Source: SZUA-430 sp044375275
Lineage (GTDB): Bacteria; Pseudomonadota; Alphaproteobacteria; Micropepsales; Micropepsaceae
Direction: 5' to 3'
Length of the DNA stretch: 11,570 nucleotides
Assembly: GCA_044375275.1 (NCBI GenBank)
Contig: JBILMZ010000108.1
Location: 1 to 11,570 of the forward strand
Shown: positions 5,330 through 11,570 of the stretch, in pieces
Layout: every line of letters starts with the position of its first letter
How positions within the stretch are numbered: position 1 is the first letter of the stretch
The notes under the pieces: model-generated
What the model was told of the DNA's origin: nothing
What the model saw: only the letters and a program-made list of their open reading frames with translations
Database searches by the model: none
Program-made: the position numbers and the translations under genes

Positions 5330-6673
5330 ATGGATGAGCTTGAGAGGCGGGTCGCAGTCATTCGGTCAGGAGCCACTGACGTTGTGCGCTGGTCTGATCC
5401 CCGGAACCTGGAGCGCTCATGGGAGCCCAGGGCATTGGCGGCCTCGACACATCTCCCCGCCGGAAGCCGCGTACTCGATATCGGCTGTGGCTCAATGCAT
5501 CTGGAGAGGGCCCTTCCATTTGGCTGCTTCTACCAGCCGTGTGACGTCGTCGCGAGAGATGATCGAACCATCGTGGCGGATCTGAACGCGGGGCAATTCC
5601 CGGTTGAAGCGGTTGCAGGCTCCGACGTTGTCGTCATGCTGGGTGTCTGGGAATACATATTCGATGTTGAACAGGTTTTCTCCAAGCTGGCAGCAGGAGG
5701 CAAACCTGTCGTCTGCAGCTACTGCGATAGCGGATCGACCCCTCAACAGGCGCGTCGTCGTAGCCTTGGATGGGTCAATGATTTTTCTGTCGATCAATTC
5801 CTGTCCATCGCCGCAGGGCATGGATTCGTCCCTACATCCGTTCAGAGACTTGATGAGCTGCAGTACCTGATCCGCTTTGCGTTCCGTCAGACCGCCCGAA
5901 CCCGGGTGCGGAAGCGCGTTCACGTGATCGCTTACAACAACCTCAGCAACTTTGGAGACCGGCTCGGGTTCCATGTGATCAACGAAGTCCTGCCGGCCGA
6001 TGTTGAAGTGTCCTGGGGCAGGATCCGTCCCTTCGATGCCGTACCTGAAGGCGTCGACCTGGTCGTGCTCGGCATTGGCAACAGCCTTTATGGCGAGCTG
6101 ATAGATCGCGATCTCATCTCCGCCATTTCGGCAGCCAAGGCCTCCGTGGGCATCTTTGGTACCCAGTACAGGCAGGTCCTTCAGACCGATTTGCTGGGCG
6201 AGCTTGTTGGCAAGCTGGGCCACTGGTTCGCGCGATATGAGGAGGATGTGCTTCTGTACGGGCGCAACAAATCAAACGTGACGCACCTTGGCGACTGGCT
6301 GATCAACCAGTTCCCGTTGGCCGTGCCAAGCATCGAGCAGCCCTTGCGTATCGGTGCCGAGGCGTTGTCGGAGTCGTCTCTCGATCGGCTTATCCAGAAC
6401 ATACAGCTTCACAAGCGTGTGCATTCCAGTCGGCTGCATCCGCTTCTGTGCGCGCTCACCAGTGCTGAAAAGGTGTCCTACAGCGAACAGAGGGAATTTG
6501 ACGGAAAGATCGCATCGGGAAAATTCCGCTCGCTCCTCATGGACGTTTTCTCGCGAACCTATCCCGAGAACAGTTACTGGGAGGTCGAGCGGGACCTGGT
6601 TGCGCTTTACAAGTCGAAGGTCAAGGACAGGACCGCGATGCTCCGTGACCACATCTCAGGAATTCTGGCGTGA
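5330..6673 (+). CDS. Methyltransferase / polysaccharide pyruvyl transferase-like fusion
   Basis: A 447-residue two-domain protein. Residues about 30-185 look like a class I SAM-dependent methyltransferase: motif I VLDIGCG at 48-54, an acidic segment at 72, and DVVVMLGVWEYIFD at 99-112 in the position of motif IV and its following helix, then GGKPVVCSY. Residues about 196-447 resemble the polysaccharide pyruvyl transferase (CsaB/WcaK) fold: HVIAYNNLSNFGDRLG at 198-213, VDLVVLGIGNSLYG, and near the end VHSSRLHPLLCAL followed by EKVSYSEQ, the family's HS-R-H type site. Predicted role: modification of a surface glycan or glycolipid in the cytoplasm; the substrate is unknown. The ATG at 5330 is chosen because GGAAGGAG lies 11 nt before it. 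A GTG at 5252 would add 26 residues without a clear site. Its 3' end overlaps the convergent TPR-glycosyltransferase gene by 18 bp. Confidence 0.75.
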   Translation: MDELERRVAVIRSGATDVVRWSDPRNLERSWEPRALAASTHLPAGSRVLDIGCGSMHLERALPFGCFYQPCDVVARDDRTIVADLNAGQFPVEAVAGSDVVVMLGVWEYIFDVEQVFSKLAAGGKPVVCSYCDSGSTPQQARRRSLGWVNDFSVDQFLSIAAGHGFVPTSVQRLDELQYLIRFAFRQTARTRVRKRVHVIAYNNLSNFGDRLGFHVINEVLPADVEVSWGRIRPFDAVPEGVDLVVLGIGNSLYGELIDRDLISAISAAKASVGIFGTQYRQVLQTDLLGELVGKLGHWFARYEEDVLLYGRNKSNVTHLGDWLINQFPLAVPSIEQPLRIGAEALSESSLDRLIQNIQLHKRVHSSRLHPLLCALTSAEKVSYSEQREFDGKIASGKFRSLLMDVFSRTYPENSYWEVERDLVALYKSKVKDRTAMLRDHISGILA

Positions 6674-9034
6674 GCTGAAAGCAGGCAGTTCCCTGCAGAC
6701 GTCATTGATAACGCTCTCCCAGCTTCCTGGGGCCGTCTGCCTGAATAGCCTTGCCGTTGAGTACCAGGGCGTATCCTGCACGGCTTCGCGCCAGCGCCAG
6801 TCAGCATTGACCGGAAGAAGAACCCAAACGGGTTTGCCGAGTGCGCCCGCCAGATGTGCGATCGCCGTGTCCACCGCGATCACCAGGTCCAGTCGAGAGA
6901 GGAGGGTGGCCGTTTCGGACAGGTCTGCGAGGGCTTCGCGGAAGTCCGCAATCGGCAAATCGGCCAGGAGAATTTCTTCTGATCTTCGAACGGACTTCTG
7001 CAACGAGACAAAAGAGTATCCTGGCGTCTGAATGAGCCGGGTCAGCTGTGACAGCGGGATCGACCGCAGCCAGTCGTTCACATGGCGGGAATTGCCGGCC
7101 CAGCAGATGCCGATCCTGGGCTTCACCTTTGGTCCCAGTGAATCTTCCCACCGTTCAACCCGTTCCTGTGATGCCGTGAGATAGGGCGGGCTGGCGAGGC
7201 CTGTGTCATGCGAGACATCCAGCAAGTGTGGCAACGACATGAGTGGAAGAGCGAGGTCGCCCTTCGTCGCTTTGCTGAATGGCTCAATCCCGATCTCGGG
7301 ATGCAACCCCTGCATGAGGCTGACAAGTTCATCGTGAACAACAAGCGTGACCTTCGATGCGACAGTTCTCATTGTCACGGCAAACCTGGAGAACTGAATG
7401 GTGTCACCCAGCCCCTGTTCGGCGTGGAGCACCAGGTGCTTCCCCCTTACATCTTCCAGTCTGGCTGGTTCCGGCGAACCCAATCCCTGAATCGAAAGGA
7501 TCGGCGCGCTGCCCTTTCTCCGCCACTCGTACTCCTGAAACCCGCTCCTCGTATTGCCTGCCGTCAAGAGTGCCAGTGACCTGTAGTAGTGCGCCACGGC
7601 ATTTTCATTGTCCTCAGCAATGCACGCGTCAAACGCACTTGTCGCTTCGGCGATCATTCGAAGGCCTAGAAGCGTGCTGCCCTTTGCCAGCAGGTACTCG
7701 ATCCTGCTGGAGAACTGGTCCGCGATATTATCGATGTGCTGCAGCGCGTCCTGTCCCAGGCCTCGTACAGCTTGAACACTTCCGTAATTCTGCACGGACA
7801 GCCAGTTTCGCCTGTCGAGCCTGAAAGCGTGGAGATGGCACTCTGCGGCTTCTTCCAGTCGACCCAGTTGCTGCAGGATGGTCCCTCGCGTTGTCATCAG
7901 TACAGTGTCACCCGGAGAGCCGGCGATCAGCTTCTCGGTGTCGGCAAGTGCATCGGTGAAATTGCCGAGTTCCCGATGGATATCGAGCCTGTGTGCTCGC
8001 GCAGTCCGGTTGTCAGGCTCCCTGGTGAGTACCCAATCAAGATCGACGAGGGCGCCGGCGTGGTTTCCCATTCTGACAAGCGTCTTCGCCCTTAACTCCA
8101 CAAGTCCCGTATCGGCCGGGAAAAGGGGGAGTGCCTGTGTCAGCACGTCAAGCGCCTGGGATGTCATCCCCCTCTCGAGCATGAGCGTGGCAAGCATGAG
8201 CCAGGCGTTTCTGTTCCTGCTGTTACACTTGATTGCATTGCCGAGGCTCGTTTCCGCGGCCGGATACTGCTTCATGGCCGCAAGCGCCTGTCCGTGCAGC
8301 GTCCAGGCGACTGAATCGCGGCTGTCGCGGGAAATGGCGTCTTCGATGCATGCCAACGCCTCCTGCCAGCGCTGGGCGACGCATAAAACTGCGCCCTTGG
8401 TCCTGTGCGTGGCGACCGATCCCTTCTCCAGGGCGATCGCATTGTTGCAAAGTGAAAGGGCTTCGTCGACGCGGCCTGAATTCGCCTGGAGAAGTGCCTT
8501 GTTGCACATTGCTTCGGTACTGCGAGGATCGCATTGCAGGGCGCGATTGTAGTCCGCCTCCGATCCTGCAAAATCGTGCAGTTCGCTTCGGGCCATTCCC
8601 CTGACGTTCAGTGCGCCGACATTGCGCGTATCCAGAGACAGCACCCTGTTGCAGGTTTCTGTTGCCTGCGCGAACTCTCCCATTTCCAGCTGGGTGCGCG
8701 CCAGCAGTTGGAGTGCCGGCAAGGGCGCGTCAGGCCGGAGCGCCACCGTACGTGCAAAGCAGTGGGCCGCCCTGCGGAGTTCTCCGTCAAAGCGCAGTGC
8801 GCCGCCGAGGTTCATGAGTATGCCGGGGTGATCCGGCGCGAACTGGCTTGCCCGGGTGAGAATTTCGATTGCGGCGCGTGTGTTCTGTTCCTTGAGATGA
8901 GAAATGGCAAGCAGGCTCAGGGCTTCCACATTTTGAGGTTCCTGTTCCAGCACAGCGTGAAGCAGGTCCCTGGCGGCAGTTGCGGAGCCACTTCGCAGCA
9001 ACACTGCCGCCCTTTGCATTGTGTCACTTGCCAT
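6656..9034 (-). CDS. TPR-repeat protein with GT9-like glycosyltransferase domain
   Basis: A 792-residue cytoplasmic protein. Residues 3 to about 495 form a run of roughly fourteen 34-residue TPR units (for example NVEALSLLAISHLKEQNTRAA, DFAGSEADYNRALQCDP, RLEEAAECHLHAFRLD). After a linker comes a GT-B-type domain (about 530-785) related to heptosyltransferase family GT9. It has EQGLGDTIQFSRF (539-551), RIGICWAGNSRHVND, SFVSLQK, LDLVIAVDTAIAHLAGALGKPVW (to about 737) and DWRW (745-748). This is the arrangement of TPR-containing glycosyltransferases common in alphaproteobacteria. Some relatives, such as Caulobacter FlmG, glycosylate flagellin, but no flagellin gene lies here. The TPR half probably binds an acceptor protein. 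CGGAAA about 6 nt before the ATG supports the start. It lies 141 nt downstream of the lipoprotein gene and is read the same way. Acceptor and donor sugar are unknown. Confidence 0.87.
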   Translation of the reverse strand: MASDTMQRAAVLLRSGSATAARDLLHAVLEQEPQNVEALSLLAISHLKEQNTRAAIEILTRASQFAPDHPGILMNLGGALRFDGELRRAAHCFARTVALRPDAPLPALQLLARTQLEMGEFAQATETCNRVLSLDTRNVGALNVRGMARSELHDFAGSEADYNRALQCDPRSTEAMCNKALLQANSGRVDEALSLCNNAIALEKGSVATHRTKGAVLCVAQRWQEALACIEDAISRDSRDSVAWTLHGQALAAMKQYPAAETSLGNAIKCNSRNRNAWLMLATLMLERGMTSQALDVLTQALPLFPADTGLVELRAKTLVRMGNHAGALVDLDWVLTREPDNRTARAHRLDIHRELGNFTDALADTEKLIAGSPGDTVLMTTRGTILQQLGRLEEAAECHLHAFRLDRRNWLSVQNYGSVQAVRGLGQDALQHIDNIADQFSSRIEYLLAKGSTLLGLRMIAEATSAFDACIAEDNENAVAHYYRSLALLTAGNTRSGFQEYEWRRKGSAPILSIQGLGSPEPARLEDVRGKHLVLHAEQGLGDTIQFSRFAVTMRTVASKVTLVVHDELVSLMQGLHPEIGIEPFSKATKGDLALPLMSLPHLLDVSHDTGLASPPYLTASQERVERWEDSLGPKVKPRIGICWAGNSRHVNDWLRSIPLSQLTRLIQTPGYSFVSLQKSVRRSEEILLADLPIADFREALADLSETATLLSRLDLVIAVDTAIAHLAGALGKPVWVLLPVNADWRWREAVQDTPWYSTARLFRQTAPGSWESVINDVCRELPAFSSRQNS

Positions 9035-9175
9035 GTGGACTTTCCGAATCTGGATGAGTATCCCGCGTCTGCGGGTGCAGGGGTGACGTGCACCGGCCTG
9101 ATGGGGTGTGCATTTGGGCGTGTTCAGTCCAGTTCATCCATCGCTCCCGACAGGATCCGCAACTACAATTGAGCG

Positions 9176-9748
9176 CTATTTTCCTGGCGCTTGGGTCGGT
9201 GTTTCGAATTCGACGCGGAAGAACCGGTTGGCGCGACGCAGTTCATAGGCGAAATGATGCCCCGGAGCTGCCTCGACAGCCCAGACGTTCGTCACCGAAC
9301 GCTCCAGCTTGTTGGCCTTGAAGAGGTCCTTCGAGAAGTCGTCCACCGGAAATTCCTGGCGGGTTGGCGAACCTTCATTCACGGTATCGCCGCCATAGCG
9401 CGAGACCTTGTCCTCGTGCCCGTCGTCATGCCGGTGAACGTGCTTCAGCCTTACACCGGCTGCCGTGCGCGTGATCACCCAGGTGCGCGAGCGATTGTCG
9501 CCGACTGCGAAGGGGATGGCGATCTCGTCCGGCTTGCAGGCGACAGGCCCCATCTCGAGTTTCTTGCCTGCAAAGTCCTTGTCGGCCGGATCCGTGGTCA
9601 CGAGACGCCCTGTAAAGGTCTTGCTGCACAGCTGGCCTAGGTTCGCCATGAACTGGTCCTGTGGTGAGGAAGGAGGCGTCGTCGCCGTTGCGCATGCCGA
9701 CAGCGAGAGCAGCGAGAGCAGGGGGAGCAGGCTCCATTTCATGTTCAT
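9176..9748 (-). CDS. Uncharacterised outer-envelope lipoprotein, 190 aa
   Basis: Starts at the ATG at 9748, giving MNMKWSLLPLLSLLSLSAC: a lipoprotein signal with lipobox LSAC and lipidated Cys19. A longer in-frame version from 9784 adds 12 polar residues in front of the signal and would begin only 2 nt after the uvrB stop, so it is unlikely. The mature part has two Cys (41, 71) that could pair in the periplasm, an RSRTWVITRT strand (86-95), a charged His-rich stretch KHVHRHDDGHED (102-113) that might bind metal, and YGGDT. The C-terminus (HHFAYELRRANRFFRVEFE) looks like closing beta-strands. I believe I have seen this pattern in other alphaproteobacterial proteins of unknown function but cannot name the family. 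It sits 38 nt downstream of uvrB with no terminator, so co-transcription is likely. Confidence 0.8.
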   Translation of the reverse strand: MNMKWSLLPLLSLLSLSACATATTPPSSPQDQFMANLGQLCSKTFTGRLVTTDPADKDFAGKKLEMGPVACKPDEIAIPFAVGDNRSRTWVITRTAAGVRLKHVHRHDDGHEDKVSRYGGDTVNEGSPTRQEFPVDDFSKDLFKANKLERSVTNVWAVEAAPGHHFAYELRRANRFFRVEFETPTQAPGK

Positions 9749-9786
9749 GTCTGGTTTCCGTTGAGTTGTAGATGAAACTGGCAATT

Positions 9787-11570
9787 CTATCTTCGCCGGC
9801 CGCGCGCGGGCTTTGAGCCCGGGCGACCGCCGCGGGATCCGGGGCGCTGGGCTTGTGACGGCTCGTCGCTTTGCGGTCGCGGCCGCTTGCGGGCCGCTGC
9901 TTCGGCTGCGGCCTCCTCAACGGCCTGCTGGCGCACAAACGGGTCGTCGGCAATGGTCAGTTCGGTGGCCTGCAGTCGCTTGATTTCATCACGCATGCGC
10001 CCGGCTTCCTCGAACTCCAGGTCAGCGGCCGCTTCCTTCATGCGCTTTTCGAGTTCGGCGATGTGGGACTTCAGATTGTGGCCGATGAGGTGCTTCTTGC
10101 CCTTGTCGCCGGTGGATACCGTGACGTGGTCGCGCTCGTACGGGCTCTGGATGATGTCGTCGATGGACTTGCGCACGCTTTCGGGCGTGATGCCGTTCGC
10201 CTTGTTGTATTCGTCCTGCTTGGCGCGACGCCGGGATGTCTCCGCCATGGCCCGCTTCATCGAGTTGGTCTCGCGGTCCGCATAGAGGATCACGCGGCCG
10301 TCGATGTTTCGTGCGGCTCGTCCGATCGTCTGCACGAGTGATGTTTCGGATCGCAGGAAGCCTTCCTTGTCGGCGTCGAGGATGGCGACGAGCGCACATT
10401 CGGGAATGTCGAGGCCCTCGCGCAGGAGGTTGATGCCGACGAGGACGTCGAAGGCCCCGAGCCGCAGGTCACGGATGATCTCGATGCGCTCAAGCGTTTC
10501 GATGTCGGAGTGCATGTAGCGCACGCGGATCTTCTGGTCGTGCAGGTATTCGGTCAGGTCCTCCGCCATTTTCTTGGTGAGTACCGTGACGAGAATGCGA
10601 TAGCCCTTTGCGGCCACCTCCCTGCATTCGGCGACGAGGTCGTCCACCTGGTGTTCGACCGGGCGGATGATCACCGGGGGATCAATGAGCCCCGTGGGGC
10701 GAATGACCTGCTCGACGAAGACGCCGCCGGTGCGTTCCATTTCCCATGGGCCCGGCGTTGCCGAGACGGCGACGGTTTGCGTGCGCATGGCGTCCCATTC
10801 CTCGAACTTGAGTGGGCGGTTGTCCATGCATGAGGGCAGGCGGAAGCCGTATTCCTGCAGCGTGAACTTGCGCCGGAAGTCGCCGCGATACATGCCGCCG
10901 ATCTGTGGAATCGTCACGTGGCTTTCGTCGGCGAAGACGATGGCGTTGTCAGGCAGGTATTCGAACAATGTCGGTGGCGGTTCGCCCGGCTTGCGACCGG
11001 TGAGCCAGCGCGAATAGTTCTCGATGCCGGCGCAGGAGCCCGTGGCCTCCATCATCTCGAGATCCAGCAAGGTGCGCTGCTCGATGCGCTGGGCTTCCAG
11101 CAGCTTGCCCTTGCTGTGGAAGTCTTCCAGGGTTGCGCGCAGCTCTTCCTTGATGCCCTTCATGGCCTGTGACAGGGCCGGGCGCGGCGTGACGTAGTGG
11201 GAGTTGGCGTAGACCTTCACCGCTTCCATTTCGTTGGTGCGGTGGCCGGTCAATGGATCGAATTCCGTCAGCGCCTCGATCTCGTCACCGAACAAGGTGA
11301 TGCGCCAGGCGCGGTCTTCGTAGTGCGCCGGGAAAAGCTCGACTGTGTCGCCGCGGACGCGGAAGGCGCCGCGCGAGAAGGCGGCCTCGTTGCGCTTGTA
11401 CTGCAGGGCCACGAGATTTGCGAGCAGGTCGTTGCGCGAGATGTGCTTACCGACTTCCAGGCTGAAGGTCATCGCGGTGTAGGTCTCGACAGAGCCGATA
11501 CCGTAAATGCACGAGACCGAGGCCACGATGATGACGTCGTCGCGCTCCAGCACGGCGCGCGTCGCGGCGT
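9787..11570 (-). CDS. uvrB: UvrABC system protein B (partial, N-terminus off window)
   Basis: The DNA-damage-verifying helicase-like subunit of nucleotide excision repair, which acts with UvrA and UvrC. The frame stays open to the right edge (reading AATRAVLERDDVIIVASVSC), so roughly the first 120-130 residues by comparison with E. coli UvrB are missing, including Walker A and the beta-hairpin. Visible in order: the CIYG segment, the UvrB-specific domain 2 region, GIENYSRWLTGRKPGEPPPTLFEYLP, the DESH box (10918-10929), VSATPG, GINLLREGLDIPE (motif V), QTIGRAARN (motif VI), and the C-terminal UVR domain IAELEKRMKEAAADLEFEEA that contacts UvrC. After the UVR domain there is an extra tail of about 50 residues, Ala/Glu-rich then Arg/Gly/Pro-rich, ending ARGRRR. 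The motifs present are intact, so the gene appears functional. No SOS box can be judged because the promoter is outside. Confidence 0.98.
   Translation of the reverse strand, partial: AATRAVLERDDVIIVASVSCIYGIGSVETYTAMTFSLEVGKHISRNDLLANLVALQYKRNEAAFSRGAFRVRGDTVELFPAHYEDRAWRITLFGDEIEALTEFDPLTGHRTNEMEAVKVYANSHYVTPRPALSQAMKGIKEELRATLEDFHSKGKLLEAQRIEQRTLLDLEMMEATGSCAGIENYSRWLTGRKPGEPPPTLFEYLPDNAIVFADESHVTIPQIGGMYRGDFRRKFTLQEYGFRLPSCMDNRPLKFEEWDAMRTQTVAVSATPGPWEMERTGGVFVEQVIRPTGLIDPPVIIRPVEHQVDDLVAECREVAAKGYRILVTVLTKKMAEDLTEYLHDQKIRVRYMHSDIETLERIEIIRDLRLGAFDVLVGINLLREGLDIPECALVAILDADKEGFLRSETSLVQTIGRAARNIDGRVILYADRETNSMKRAMAETSRRRAKQDEYNKANGITPESVRKSIDDIIQSPYERDHVTVSTGDKGKKHLIGHNLKSHIAELEKRMKEAAADLEFEEAGRMRDEIKRLQATELTIADDPFVRQQAVEEAAAEAAARKRPRPQSDEPSQAQRPGSRGGRPGSKPARGRRR

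Noticed and set aside
5492..6223. A 243-residue antisense open frame within the fusion-enzyme gene
   Set aside because: No ribosome site or motif, and it lies fully inside a gene with recognisable enzyme motifs.
9035..9175. Hairpin GGTGCA/TGCACC between the lipoprotein and TPR genes as a terminator
   Set aside because: Only 6 bp with a 9-nt loop and no T-run on the minus strand.
1..11570. CRISPR array, insertion sequence, prophage or tRNA-associated island
   Set aside because: No regularly spaced repeats, transposase or integrase proteins, terminal inverted repeats or tRNA-like folds were seen on either strand.

Overview
The window looks like chromosomal DNA of a Gram-negative, GC-rich bacterium, most likely an alphaproteobacterium. 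The reasons are two signal-peptide-bearing outer-membrane beta-barrel proteins, a TorF-type porin, a TPR protein with a GT9-like glycosyltransferase end, and a UvrB with a basic Arg/Gly/Pro-rich tail. The lineage call is an inference from protein style and is not proven. I see no transposase, integrase, CRISPR array, tRNA or rRNA.

Layout. (1) 25-1080, minus: a DoxX-family membrane protein followed 6 nt later by a glutathione S-transferase-like protein, a clear two-gene unit. (2) 1224-2088: a 75-residue unknown protein (plus) converges on an unknown single-pass membrane protein (minus). Their stop codons are one base apart, and two perfect hairpins lie at the junction. (3) 2089-5128: an AT-rich leader region, then three plus-strand genes: a beta-barrel protein with an unusual C-terminal tail, a YkgJ-type cysteine-cluster protein, and a TorF-family porin. 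Each of the two barrel genes is closed by a strong intrinsic terminator. (4) 5330-9034: a methyltransferase/polysaccharide-pyruvyl-transferase-like fusion (plus) converges on a large TPR-glycosyltransferase (minus), and their 3' coding ends overlap by 18 bp. (5) 9176-11570, minus: an uncharacterised lipoprotein directly downstream of uvrB, which runs off the right edge and lacks its N-terminal part.

How they fit together. The most accessory-looking segment is the convergent pair at 5330-9034. Both proteins look like glycan- or surface-modifying enzymes, one joining a SAM-methyltransferase fold to a pyruvyl-transferase-like fold and the other joining a long TPR array to a GT-B sugar transferase. 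This could be a small glycoprotein or surface-polysaccharide modification module. The rest is a mixture of envelope proteins (porins, lipoprotein, DoxX) and housekeeping (UvrB, GST). I do not see a defence island or a clearly new multi-gene system. The fusion enzyme, the barrel tail, the junction hairpins and the conserved-looking lipoprotein are the points worth following.
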